Assembly (NCBI RefSeq): GCF_022965755.1
Contig: NZ_CP095187.1
Span: forward strand, 3,907,653-3,971,652
Direction of reading: 5' to 3'
Origin: Pseudoxanthomonas sp. F37
GTDB lineage: Bacteria; Pseudomonadota; Gammaproteobacteria; Xanthomonadales; Xanthomonadaceae
Length of the DNA: 64,000 nt
A program made the position numbers and the translations under genes. The notes under the pieces were generated by a model, which made no database searches, was not told where the DNA came from, and saw only the letters and a program-made list of their open reading frames with translations. This document shows, piece by piece, positions 25,344 to 34,446 of the stretch (its first letter is position 1; the number at the start of each line of letters is the position of its first letter).

Positions 25344-26048
25344 ATGGACCGCAAGCACTGCCTGGTCACCGGCGCCAACCGCGGGTTGGGCCTGGAACTG
25401 GTCCGCCAGCTGCTGGGCCGGCATTGCCATGTCGTCGCCACCTGCCGGCAGCCGGGCAAGGCCACCGCCCTGAATACCCTGGCCGGCGAACATCCCGGCC
25501 GGCTGCACGTGCTGCCACTGGATGTGACCGATCCCCGCAGCCGGGCCGAGCTGGTGCGCGAACTGCCACTGGTGACCGACGAAGAGCCCCTGCACCTGCT
25601 GATCAACAATGCCGGCGTGCTGCGCGGTGGCGAACGTTTCGGCCAGGTCGCGCCCGCCGACCTGGATGCCAGCTTCCACACCAATGCGGCCGGCCCATTC
25701 CTGCTGACCCAGGCGCTGGCGCCCCGGCTGGCCGAAGGCGGCGTGGTCGCCAACATCTCGTCCGAGGTCGGCTCGATCGGTCTGCGCCAGGAATTCCGTA
25801 CGCCCAGCTACGCCATCGGCAAGGCCGCGCAGAACATGGTCACTTCGCTGCTGGCACAGGCCCTCGCCACCCGGCACGTCGCCGTGGTGGCGTTGCATCC
25901 GGGCTGGGTACGCACCGACATGGGCGGGCAGAACGCCGCGCTGTCGGTGGAGGACGCTGCCGAGGGCCTGCTGCATGTGATCGAGCGGCTCACGCCGGAA
26001 GACAGCGGGCGCTTCCTGGACTGGCAGGGCCAGCCTTTGCCCTGGTGA
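25344..26048 (+). CDS. Short-chain dehydrogenase/reductase
   Basis: A 234-residue classical SDR. The cofactor motif is CLVTGANRGLGLEL, the structural NNAG is in LLINNAGVL, the catalytic Ser is in VANISSEVGSIG, and the YxxxK is in PSYAIGKAAQNM. The closest known pattern is C-factor/CsgA-like SDRs and YciK-type reductases; the substrate is not readable. CGGAGGT precedes the ATG at 25344. It is divergent from the second M16 gene. Confidence 0.87.
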   Translation: MDRKHCLVTGANRGLGLELVRQLLGRHCHVVATCRQPGKATALNTLAGEHPGRLHVLPLDVTDPRSRAELVRELPLVTDEEPLHLLINNAGVLRGGERFGQVAPADLDASFHTNAAGPFLLTQALAPRLAEGGVVANISSEVGSIGLRQEFRTPSYAIGKAAQNMVTSLLAQALATRHVAVVALHPGWVRTDMGGQNAALSVEDAAEGLLHVIERLTPEDSGRFLDWQGQPLPW

Positions 26049-26448
26049 ACCTGAACGCCGCCTTCGGCGACGCCGGGGAACTGCAACGGTTCCTATCTAA
26101 ACGGCATCACAACCAGCACACCCCCCGCTGACCGGCCCCCGACCGAAGTGGCGTGTTCGCAGTCACAGCACGCACCTCCCGGCGTCTTGCTCAGGCAGGA
26201 CGGACACCTGGACGGACACGCAACTCGGACACCGGACAGCGAAGCAGCACATTTAAATTCAATTGGATCAATAACTTGCATTTGGCACGGTTCCTGCGAA
26301 ACCTATAACAAGATCACCGCCGTTCCGAACCAAACCTGACTGAAGCCTGAATCAACTCGCCGAAACAACAGGTTTCGCTTGACCGTTCTGTCTAGGTGTA
26401 CTACCTTACTACCACACCACCCCACAACATCACTACAGAGGCATGACA
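26049..26448 (+). other. Gene-free 400-base region upstream of the triple-repeat protein
   Basis: No convincing gene. The region contains four GGACA repeats (26202-26238), an AT-rich block with a near-match to an IHF site (GATCAATAACTTG, 26266-26278), a sigma-54-type promoter (26283-26298) and a long untranslated leader leading to the Shine-Dalgarno AGAGG at 26437-26441. Confidence 0.6.
26283..26298 (+). promoter_or_regulatory. Sigma-54 (RpoN) -24/-12 promoter
   Basis: TGGCACGGTTCCTGCG matches the consensus TGGCACG-N4-TTGCW, with invariant GG at 26284-26285 and GC at 26296-26297 exactly ten bases apart. Transcription would start near 26308, giving a leader of about 140 bases before the next start codon. 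Confidence 0.65.
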
Positions 26449-26829
26449 ATGAACGCCAAGAACCTCCTCCCGCTGACCGCCGCCGTCGTCTTCGCCCTGT
26501 GCGCCGGCGCCATGGTCGTCTCCGCCACCCAGGCCGACACGGGCCGCGCGACCCCCGCTGCCGCGGAGCGGATCGTGGACCTGCCGACCGTCACCGTGAC
26601 CCCGGATGCCGCCGACCTGGCCCACTACAACACCTACAAGGACACCAAGATCGTCGATCTGGCCGCCGTCAACGTGACGCCGTCCGCCGAGGACCTGGCC
26701 TACTTCGTCGCCCAGCAGGCGGTCCGCGTGGTCGACATGCCGGTGGTCACCGTGCGTCCGTCGGCGGAAGACATGCAGCAGGTCGCCGTGCAGGCAGGTG
26801 TGCTGGCCGGCCAGTTGGCTTCGCGTTGA
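26449..26829 (+). CDS. Small secreted protein with three internal repeats
   Basis: A 126-residue exported protein with a signal peptide (LTAAVVFALCAGAMVVSA) and three tandem units of about 25 residues: RIVDLPTVTVTPDAADLAHY, KIVDLAAVNVTPSAEDLAYF and RVVDMPVVTVRPSAEDMQQV. Each unit reads [R/K]-[I/V]-V-D-[L/M]-x-x-V-x-V-x-P-[D/S]-A-x-D-[L/M]. I recognise no family. The ATG at 26449 fits the AGAGG at 26437-26441 better than the ATG at 26443. The gene stands alone behind a sigma-54-type promoter, so expression is likely conditional. Confidence 0.7.
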   Translation: MNAKNLLPLTAAVVFALCAGAMVVSATQADTGRATPAAAERIVDLPTVTVTPDAADLAHYNTYKDTKIVDLAAVNVTPSAEDLAYFVAQQAVRVVDMPVVTVRPSAEDMQQVAVQAGVLAGQLASR

Positions 26830-26935
26830 TACGCAGGCAACACGTTCCCACCGCGTAACACGCAAGCCGGCTGCGGCCGGAGCTCCACCGCACCACCGCC
26901 CGCGAGGCCATGCAGCGCCGCGTAGAATGCGCGCC

Positions 26936-27415
26936 ATGACCGACGCCCTGGACCTCGACGTCCTGCTGTACCAGCCGGAAATTCCCCCGAATACCGGCAA
27001 CGCCATCCGCCTCTGTGCGAATACCGGCGCGCGGCTGCACCTGATCGAACCCCTCGGGTTCGCATTGGAAGACAAGCAGCTCAAGCGCGCCGGTCTGGAC
27101 TACCACGAGTACGCCACGCTGCAGGTCCACGCATCGCTCGATGCGGCCCTGCAGCGCATCCGTCCCGCGCGCCTGTTCGCGCTCAGCACGCGCGGCACCG
27201 TGCGCTACGACCAGCCCGAGTACCGTCCCGGCGATGCCTTCCTGTTCGGGCCCGAAACGCGCGGCCTGCCGCAGGGCGTCCTGGACGCCCTACCGCCGGA
27301 CCAGCGCCTGCGCCTGCCGATGCGGCCGGACAACCGCAGCCTCAACCTCTCCAACACCGTGGCGGTGATGGTATTCGAGGCCTGGCGCCAGGCGGGCTTC
27401 GTGGGCGGCGCCTAG
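26936..27415 (+). CDS. trmL: tRNA (cytidine(34)-2'-O)-methyltransferase TrmL
   Basis: A 159-residue SPOUT-class methyltransferase, the small stand-alone size of TrmL (YibK). Motifs run in order: NTGNAIRLCANTG, FGPETRGLPQ and the trefoil-knot motif NLSNTVAVMVFEAW. TrmL methylates the ribose of the wobble base in leucine tRNAs, using S-adenosylmethionine. The start is the ATG at 26936 (MTDALDLDVLLY); an in-frame ATG at 26927 would add three residues. It is monocistronic. Confidence 0.9.
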   Translation: MTDALDLDVLLYQPEIPPNTGNAIRLCANTGARLHLIEPLGFALEDKQLKRAGLDYHEYATLQVHASLDAALQRIRPARLFALSTRGTVRYDQPEYRPGDAFLFGPETRGLPQGVLDALPPDQRLRLPMRPDNRSLNLSNTVAVMVFEAWRQAGFVGGA

Positions 27416-27427
27416 CACGGGTGCCTG

Positions 27428-27584
27428 TGTGGAAGCGACGCAAGTCGCGAACACAAGCCGCAGCGCATGCAGATCCGGGTGCGGCGCCGAATGCGTGCAT
27501 GGCGTGCGCATCGAGAAGGACGCCCGTCGTGATCAGGGCGCCTTGCCGCCGCCGTCCCCGATCACGACTTGCGTCGCTCCCACA
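27428..27584. repeat. Inverted pair of REP-like palindromes
   Basis: TGTGGAAGCGACGCAAGTCG (27428-27447, continuing CGA) is repeated in inverted orientation at 27562-27584 (reverse complement TGTGGGAGCGACGCAAGTCG, continuing TGA), 21 of 23 bases matching. Each unit holds its own palindrome GCGAC-GCAA-GTCGC. The pair flanks a 111-base spacer in the convergent gap between trmL and the FAD enzyme gene, as in bacterial interspersed mosaic elements. Confidence 0.65.
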
Positions 27585-27598
27585 AGAACAGGCAAGAC

Positions 27599-28864
27599 TT
27601 ACGCGAACCGCGCCAAGCCATACGGCGCCAGCGGTATCTCCGTCGCCTCACCCGCCATCAACTGATCGAGCAGGCGCCCGGTCACCGGCCCCTGCGTCAG
27701 CCCCAGGTGGCCATGCCCGGTGGCGAGGAAGATCTCTTCGCCCGGCACCCGGTCGATGATCGGCAGCGAATCCGGCGTGCACGGCCGATTGCCCGCCCAT
27801 TCCGAGACCGGCTGGCCGGTGATGCCCGGGAACAGCTTGCGCGCCTCGGGGTCGAGCCTGCGGATCAGGTGATAGTGGGGATCGCGGTCGAGCGCGGTCA
27901 GTTCCTTGATGCTGGTCATGCGGATGCCCGCCTGCATGGGCGAAACCACCATGTAGCGCTCGGCCCACAGCGTGGGCCGCCCCACCACGGCCTGCGCCTG
28001 CGGATACATCAGGTGATAACCGCGCGCGGGAATCACCGGGATCTTCAGCCCGAACGGCCGCAGCAGCGCGTTGCTCCACGCACCCGCCGCCACCACGACC
28101 CGGCCCGCATGCACCGGACCATGGTCGGTATCGACCTGGTAGCCGCCATCGCGGCGCGTGATCGACGATACGCTCGCGGTCAGCGGCACGGCGCCGCGCG
28201 CGCTCAGATGATTGAACAGGCGCCGGCAGAAATCGCCCGGGTCGCGCATGGCCAGCGATTCGCGCTGGAACACCGCGCGCTGGAAACCGGCGCCGATCCC
28301 CGGCTCCAGCTCGCGCAGCTGCGCGGCATCCAGCACGTCGAAGGCGACGCCGTGCCTGCGCATCAGGTCGCGCTCCCACTCGCCCTTGGCGAACGTCTGC
28401 TGCTCGCTGTAGACGTGCAGGTAACCGGTGTGCGCGATCAGGTCCTGCGCCTGGATGCGCTCGCCCAGGGCCAGCCACGCCTCGCGCGAAGCGCGGTTGA
28501 TCGCGCTCAGCGCGTCGATGATCGGCAGCACGTGCTGAGAACGTCCCTGCACCAGGAACTGCAGCAGCCAGCGGGCGTACGAAGGGCTGACGCCCCAGTC
28601 CAGCTTCAGCGGCGCCAGCGGGTTGGCGAGCATGCGCAGCGCCTTCACCACGATGCCCGGCGTCGACTGCGGCATGACGTTGCCGACCGAAATCGAACCG
28701 GCATTGCCGAACGAGGTCTCGCCCGCCGGGCCTTTGGGATCGATCAGCGTGCAGGACAGGCCGCGGTCCAGCAGGTGGTGGGCCGTGGACAGGCCGACGA
28801 TGCCGCTGCCGATCACCGCGACATCGGTGGTCTGCGGCGGGCGGGAGGAGGGGGAGGAAGTCAT
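27599..28864 (-). CDS. DadA-like FAD-dependent D-amino acid dehydrogenase
   Basis: A 421-residue flavoprotein of the glycine/D-amino acid oxidase family. The Rossmann motif is AVIGSGIVGLSTAHHLLDRG (GxGxxG at residues 19-24), followed by the DadA-type segment ETSFGNAGSISVGNVMPQ and a C-terminal FAD contact region LATGHGHLGLTQGPVTG. The GETSFGNAGSIS stretch and overall length match DadA, which deaminates D-Ala to pyruvate and passes electrons to the respiratory chain. The ATG at 28864 overlaps the stop of the beta-lactamase/VanX gene (ATGA), so D-Ala released by that enzyme is a natural substrate guess. Other D-amino acids are possible. Confidence 0.85.
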   Translation of the reverse strand: MTSSPSSRPPQTTDVAVIGSGIVGLSTAHHLLDRGLSCTLIDPKGPAGETSFGNAGSISVGNVMPQSTPGIVVKALRMLANPLAPLKLDWGVSPSYARWLLQFLVQGRSQHVLPIIDALSAINRASREAWLALGERIQAQDLIAHTGYLHVYSEQQTFAKGEWERDLMRRHGVAFDVLDAAQLRELEPGIGAGFQRAVFQRESLAMRDPGDFCRRLFNHLSARGAVPLTASVSSITRRDGGYQVDTDHGPVHAGRVVVAAGAWSNALLRPFGLKIPVIPARGYHLMYPQAQAVVGRPTLWAERYMVVSPMQAGIRMTSIKELTALDRDPHYHLIRRLDPEARKLFPGITGQPVSEWAGNRPCTPDSLPIIDRVPGEEIFLATGHGHLGLTQGPVTGRLLDQLMAGEATEIPLAPYGLARFA

Positions 28865-31110
28865 TGGATCGGAACGTCGTACGCGGTCTGTGGGGAGGGC
28901 TCGGGCCGGAAGGTGAAGTGCCACCATTCCATCGGGTAATTATGGAACCCGTGCCGCGCCATCGCATCGAGCAGGCGCTCGCGGTTGGCCTTCTGCTCAG
29001 GCGACAGGTCGGCATGCGCGGTGTTGGCGCGGGGATCGAAGAAGTCGAACGGCGTGCCCATGTCCAGGTCGACACAGCGGCCTTGCCCACACCGCGTCAG
29101 GGTGAGGTCCAGCGTGGCCCCGCGGCTGTGTCCGGAGGTCTCGGCGATGTAGCCGTCCAGTAGCCGCGCCTTGTCCAGGTTCGGGTAGTACGCCGCCTTG
29201 GTCCGCTGGTCGCCTGCATCGCGGGCCCAGGCCACGAAGTGCTTCACCGACCGCACCGGCCGGTAGCAGTCGAACAGCTTCAGCGACAGGCCCTCGCGCT
29301 GCACGTCGGCCTGCACCTGGGCCAGCGCCCGCGCCACGGGCGCCAGCAGCAGGCAGGTATTGGCTTCGTAGCCGGGCACGCGCGCGCCGGTGAAGTTGGC
29401 GGTGCCGGCATAGCGCATGTCCAGCTGCACGCCCGGCGCCAGCGATGCGGCCTCCACCAGGCCCGCGGTGGCCGCATCGGTGGCCGGGGAGATCTCGACC
29501 TTCGTCGCGGGCACGTCATCGCACGCCGCCACGCGGGTGAAGGCGAGGTCCTGGTAGTCGTAGCTGAAGTCCGCTTCGGGATCGACGTGCGAAAGCGCCA
29601 GCGTGGTCGACCCGGCATCGGCCGCGAAATGCAGCCAGGGCTCGGCATCGACGCTGTCGTCGTCCCAGTCGACCAGCCAGCGCGTGTCCGCCTGCATCAC
29701 GGTGCCGGTGAGCATCGGCGAGCGCGCCGATGCGAAACGCACGCGATCGCCCTGCGCGCAGAGCGTGGCATCGCCGAACCACGGATCCCGATAGCGGCCC
29801 GTCCAGGCGGCCAGCGCCGCGGCGGTCGCGGGGACGCGACGACGGGTGTCGGGCTTCGGTTTGGCGGCGCGTTCGTCCGCGCGCTCCAGGTCGAGCAACC
29901 TGGCGTAGTGCGCCACGCTGTGCGCCTCGCCCGGCCGGGTGATCTGCTTGGTCAGGACCTGGCCCAGCACCGTACGCGCGGCCTCGCCTTCGCCGTTGAT
30001 CAGGATGACGATGCCGGTGCGCTGGTCGGGCAGCAGGATCACCGAGGAATACATGCCCGCCAGCGTCCCGGTGTGGGCCACCTTCCAGGCGCCATCCACG
30101 TCGGACAGCCGCCATCCGTAGCCATAGGCGGAGAAGTGGCTGTTGTCCCAGGCGCGCATGCGCGCGCTCACCGGCATCGGCATGTGGGCCGTCCACACCG
30201 CCTTGCGCTGCGCGGGCGACAACCAGGCCGGCTGCGCCTCCGGCGACAGCCACATGCGCACCCACGCCAGCATGTCGCCCAGACTGCAACGGATGCCGCC
30301 GGCGGCCATGGAGGTGACGTTGGGCACGGTGGCCCCGTCCTCGCGGATGACCCGGTTGCCCTGCGGCGTGCGCATGTGCGGCTGCGCGACGTTGCCGACC
30401 TCGGCGCGGTTCCATTCGCCGACCTGGCAACGCGACAGCCCGAGCGGCTGGAACAGTTCGCGCTTGACCAGCGCTTCGTACGGCGCCCCACCCGCCGCCG
30501 CGGCCACTTCGCCGGCCACGACGTACAGCAGGTTGTCGTACGCGTAGGCGGCACGGAAGCTGTGCGTGGGCTTCAGGTGCTGCAGGCCGGCGATGATGTC
30601 GGCGCGGGTGAACCGGTTGGGCTCCGGCCACAGCATCAGGTCGCCAGCGCCCAGTCCCAGGCCGCTGTTGTGGATCAGCAGGTCGCGCACCTGCATCTGC
30701 TGCGTGACCCAGGGGTCGTGCATGCGGAACTGCGGCAGGTGCCGGGTCACCGGGTCGTCCCACTTCAGCCTGCCGGCATCGACCAGGCGCGCCAGCACGC
30801 CGGCCGTCATCGCCTTGCTGTTGGAGGCGATCTTGAACAGCGTGGCGTTGTCGATCGGCTCTCCGCCGCCGGCTTCGAGTTCGCCCAGGGTGCGCGTGTA
30901 GACGATCTCGCCGTCGCGGACCACGCCTACGGCCAGCCCGGGCAGGCGGTAGTGCGCGAAGACCTCCTCGACCATGCGGTCGCGGGCCGTACGCAGACCG
31001 TCGTCGCCGGCCAGCGCCTGGCCGCCACCCAGTGCCGACAGGGCCAGCAGCATCGCGCATGCCCGCCGCCATCCCCGGGAGGGGCGCCGCATGTCCATTG
31101 TCTTTCGCAC
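28861..31110 (-). CDS. Fusion of a class C beta-lactamase-type serine hydrolase and a VanX-type D-Ala-D-Ala dipeptidase
   Basis: A 749-residue exported protein. Residues 1-35 are a signal peptide (ACAMLLALSALGGGQALA). Residues about 40-410 form a PF00144-type serine hydrolase with S96-NS-K99 (SxxK) and Y191-D-N193 (YxN). A DUF3471-like beta domain follows (about 450-540). The C-terminal 200 residues are an M15D dipeptidase: SGHSRGATLDL with His661/Asp668, then EWWHF with Glu728/His731. One polypeptide could trim D-Ala-terminated peptides and split the dipeptides released. The start is a GTG at 31110, chosen because CCTCC (GGAGG on the coding strand) lies eight bases away; the ATG at 31098 is the alternative. 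It overlaps the dehydrogenase gene downstream. Confidence 0.88.
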   Translation of the reverse strand: MRKTMDMRRPSRGWRRACAMLLALSALGGGQALAGDDGLRTARDRMVEEVFAHYRLPGLAVGVVRDGEIVYTRTLGELEAGGGEPIDNATLFKIASNSKAMTAGVLARLVDAGRLKWDDPVTRHLPQFRMHDPWVTQQMQVRDLLIHNSGLGLGAGDLMLWPEPNRFTRADIIAGLQHLKPTHSFRAAYAYDNLLYVVAGEVAAAAGGAPYEALVKRELFQPLGLSRCQVGEWNRAEVGNVAQPHMRTPQGNRVIREDGATVPNVTSMAAGGIRCSLGDMLAWVRMWLSPEAQPAWLSPAQRKAVWTAHMPMPVSARMRAWDNSHFSAYGYGWRLSDVDGAWKVAHTGTLAGMYSSVILLPDQRTGIVILINGEGEAARTVLGQVLTKQITRPGEAHSVAHYARLLDLERADERAAKPKPDTRRRVPATAAALAAWTGRYRDPWFGDATLCAQGDRVRFASARSPMLTGTVMQADTRWLVDWDDDSVDAEPWLHFAADAGSTTLALSHVDPEADFSYDYQDLAFTRVAACDDVPATKVEISPATDAATAGLVEAASLAPGVQLDMRYAGTANFTGARVPGYEANTCLLLAPVARALAQVQADVQREGLSLKLFDCYRPVRSVKHFVAWARDAGDQRTKAAYYPNLDKARLLDGYIAETSGHSRGATLDLTLTRCGQGRCVDLDMGTPFDFFDPRANTAHADLSPEQKANRERLLDAMARHGFHNYPMEWWHFTFRPEPSPQTAYDVPIQ

Positions 31111-31207
31111 GCTTGCTTCCTCCGCCACCGTCGCGGCGTCGCGTTGGTACCGATGCGGCGCGGCCGGCCCTGGGGACCGGCCGCGCCTGGGGGCTGCGTA
31201 CCGCTGC

Positions 31208-34083
31208 TCAGCGGAACTTGTATTCGACCAGCAGGCTGTACGCACGCCCGCGCGGATCGGCGATACGCGTCTCCCAGCCCGCGCCCGCGGCATAGTCGTT
31301 CATGTGCGCGGTGAACGGCGGATCCTCGTCGGTGAGGTTCTTCACGCCCAGGGTCAGCTTCATGTTGTCGAACCCGGAGTACGCCAAGCTGTAGTTGTAC
31401 GTGGTGTAGTGGGAGACGCGCGGATTCCAGTTCTCGGGGATGTAGCTGCCGTTGCGCACGCTGATGGGGAGCTCGTCGTTGTAGCCGTCGCGGTAGATCT
31501 GGCTGAACGTGTGCGCCCAGTCGCCCTTCTGCCAGACGAAGTTGAGCGTGTGCTTCCACTTGATGGGCAGGTTGTAGTAACGGACGTAGTCGCCCACCAG
31601 GCTCTCGGTGTACGGCAGCGATTCCAGCGCCTTGGTCTTGAAGGTGTTGATGTAGCTGCCGTTGAGGTTGAGGCGCCAGCTGCCACCGGCCAGTTCGCCC
31701 ATGACGTTGCCGTCGATCTCGATGCCCCGCATCAGGCTTCCGCCCGAGTTGATGTAACGGCGGTCGATGGCGACCACCTCGCCGCTGGCGTCACGGATCC
31801 AGTTGGCGGAGAACAGATCGTAGTAATCGATCAGCGTATCCAGGTCCGCTCCGCGGATGGTGTTTTCGCGTTCGATCTCCCACCAGTCGACGCTGACATT
31901 CATCCAGTCCACGGGAGCCAGGACCACACCGAAACTCTTCTGGGTGGATTCTTCCGGCTCCAGATCCTCCTTGCCGCCGGTCAGGATGTCGGGCCTGATG
32001 GACTCGCACCCCGGGATGCTCGCATCGGCCACGCCGCCGGGGCAGGTCGCGGGATCCGCGAGGTCCAGGCCGGTGTAGGGGCTTGCGGTGACGCCATTGA
32101 ACAGCTGGTTGAACGAAGGCACCTTGAAGCCCGTGCTGTAGGCGCCCCGGAACGCGACGCCTTCGATGGGCTGGTACTTGAAGGACACCTTCGGGTTGGT
32201 GGTGCTGCCGAAGCCGTCGTACTCGTCGTAGCGCGCTGCCAGCGTCATGTCGAAGTTGGCGGTGATGGGCAGGTAGACTTCCGCGAACACCGCCTTGATG
32301 TCGCGGCTGACGTCATCGAGGATGTTCACGTTGTCGAACGGCGCGTTGAAGATCAGCGACGCCTCGGACGTGGTGTTGCCGTCGAACTTGAACTCCTCCC
32401 GGCGCAGGTCGAAGCCGGTCGCGGCCAGCACGTCGCCGCCCGGCAGCGAGAAGCCCAGGCTTCCGGAGAACGATGCATCCAGGGTGGTGACGATCGACTC
32501 GCCGCCGTACAGCCGCACGCCGCGCGCGGACGCCGCCGCCAGGCCCGCCATCGCTTCGGCCGACTGGCTCTGGCCGGGCAGCAGGAACGGGTTCAGGATG
32601 CCGTCGCCGAGCAGCTGCTGCAGGTTGGCCGTGTAGAAATAGCCACCGCCCAGCTCGGACCACGACTCGCTGGAGGCGCGCGACAGGCCGACGTTGTAGT
32701 CCCAGCTGCCGATGAACTTGCCTTCGAAGGCGGCCAGCAGGCGATAGGCCTTGGTGGTCGTGTCGATCTGGCGGTAGCCGCACTCGATGCAGCGCCAGCG
32801 GTAGGCGATGCGGTTGCCGTAGGTGATGCCCCCCGGCCCGAAGTAGTCGACCAGGGCGCCGTACAGCATGTCGTACGTGTCCTGGGTGGTCGCATTCAGC
32901 GGGAACCAGGTGTTGGGGTTGAACGCGGCCGTGGCGCTGGTGCTGGACGAGATCTGGTTGGGTTCGAAGATCTTGGTGACATCGACCTGCGAGCCCATGA
33001 ACTCGACGTAGGCCTGGTGGTCGTCGTTGATCTTGAACGTCGCGCGGCCGATGAAATCCACGCTCTCCTGCGGCTGCTGGATGACCGCGGCGGCGGGGTA
33101 GTCCCAGGCGCACGCGTACTTGGACCCGGGCACGTTCCACAGCCGGTAGTCGTAAGCCCCCATGGCGTCGCCGCCGGATTCGCAGCCACCGCCGCCCGGC
33201 AGGTTCAGGATGTTGATGGCGCTCTGCCGCGCCGTGCCCTGGGGATCCTGCAGACCGGTCCCGATCATCCCGCCCGACAGGCCGAAGATCGTGGCGAACG
33301 GCGTGCCGCGCGTGTCCGGCGACAGGCCCCGGTCGGGCTGGAAGGCGTTGGAGAAATCGCGGTCGCTGCCGCGCAGGATGTCGTTCTTCTTGAAGGTCAG
33401 CGAACCGAAGACGTTCCAGCGGTCCTGGTCCAGGTCGCCCCAGCCGGCCAGCAGGTTGGTCCGGTAGATGTTGCCGCCCCCTCCTCGGTGGCGTCCACGA
33501 ACGCCGAGGCCTCCAGGCCCGTGTAGTCGGACTTGGTGATGAAGTTGATCACGCCGCCGATGGCGTCGGTACCGTAGACCGCCGAAGCACCGTCACGCAG
33601 CACCTCCACCCGCTCGATCGCCGCGAAGGGAATCGAATTCAGGTCCACCGCACGGCCCTTCAGGCCATGGGTCGCGACCCGGCGCCCATTCAACAGCACC
33701 AGCGTGGCGTCGGCCCCCTGGCCGCGCAGGTTGGCGCCGGACACGCCGTTGTTGCCGCGTTGTTCGTCGCTGACGATGCCGGCGTTGCTGGCCAGGTTGT
33801 CGGACGAATTGCCCGCGATGTTCAGGAACATCAGCAGCTGCTCTGCCGACGAGATGCCCAGGGCGTCGATGCGCTCCTTCTGCAGCACCGTGATCGGCAA
33901 CTGGGTCTCGATCTCGGTGCGCTTGATGCGCGAGCCGGTGACCGTGACCGTGTCCAGGGTGCGCGCCGTGCCTTCGGGAGCGGACGCCGCGTCCTGCGCA
34001 AGCCCGATGCCGGGAATGGCGAGCCCCAGCATGATGGCGGCGGCGAGATGGCTTGGCTTGAGCGGAAGGGAGCGAGTGGGCAT
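31208..34083 (-). CDS. TonB-dependent outer-membrane receptor (frameshifted as written)
   Basis: About 958 residues if the frame is repaired. It has a signal peptide (AAIMLGLAIPGIGLA), a TonB-box-like LDTVTVTGSR, a plug domain (SAEQLLMFLNIAGNSSD, then the EVLRDGASAVYGTDAIGGV motif), and a 22-strand-type barrel ending YSLLVEYKFR. Such receptors import scarce nutrients using the TonB system. Five C at 33477-33481 (five G on the coding strand) break the frame after residue ~202; six G would give VDATEEGGGNIYRTNLLAGW and rejoin the downstream frame exactly. GGAG precedes the ATG at 34083. Given the neighbours, the ligand may be a muropeptide or peptide. The break may be an assembly error or a real inactivation. 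Confidence 0.85.
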
Positions 34084-34446
34084 GCGGGATCTCCGGGCTG
34101 AAAGGACGCTGCATTACGTGGTCGATACGATGCGCTGCATTGCGCGGAGCACGTCGCCCCGGGGATGGCGTGGACGGTGGGTCCTGGCAGGACATGGACA
34201 CCGCACCGATGCATCCCAGGAACGTATGGATCCCCATCCGTGCCATCCGGCGCATCCCGTTCCGGACGCGCATTGCAGGCATTGCCTGATGTTTCGGTTG
34301 TTGCACCGGCACCCCCGCCGGCTTACCTCACCGCCGGCCCGTGCAGCGGCCGGCGGAAAACCCCTTTCCCAGCGGTGTAGCACGCCCCTCACATTGAGTC
34401 AATAAATTATTCTCGCCTCACAAAAAAACGGACTGGAATATTCCTG
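34084..34446 (-). other. Gene-free 363-base region upstream of the frameshifted TonB receptor
   Basis: No convincing gene. It would carry the receptor promoter and leader. Near the far end are the AT-rich motif GTCAATAAATTATTCTCG (34398-34415), an A-tract, and the perfect palindrome GGAATATTCC (34435-34444) just after the amidase stop. Confidence 0.55.
34398..34415. promoter_or_regulatory. AT-rich operator-like motif, copy 1
   Basis: GTCAATAAATTATTCTCG contains the palindrome AATAA-A-TTATT (34401-34411). A near-identical motif occurs twice in the divergent promoter region at 39973-40020. All three read CRAGAATAWWTTATT (or close to it) on the minus strand. It is a candidate site for the MurR/RpiR regulator of the cluster; that link is inference. 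Confidence 0.45.

Noticed and set aside
26266..26278. IHF-like site next to the sigma-54 promoter
   Set aside because: One mismatch to the core and too close to the -24 element for the usual loop geometry; kept only as a remark.
29239..31314. A 691-codon open frame opposite the beta-lactamase/VanX fusion
   Set aside because: Antisense shadow of a gene whose catalytic motifs are intact.
33477..33481. Phase variation of the TonB receptor as the main explanation
   Set aside because: The G run is only five to six long, shorter than typical slippage tracts, and a second homopolymer break in gpmI points to assembly error.
34398..34411. Similarity of GTCAATAAATTATT to the Pseudomonas FleQ box (GTCAATAAATTGAC)
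   Set aside because: Only the left half matches; the right half differs, and no flagellar or exopolysaccharide gene is nearby. A local operator is the simpler reading.
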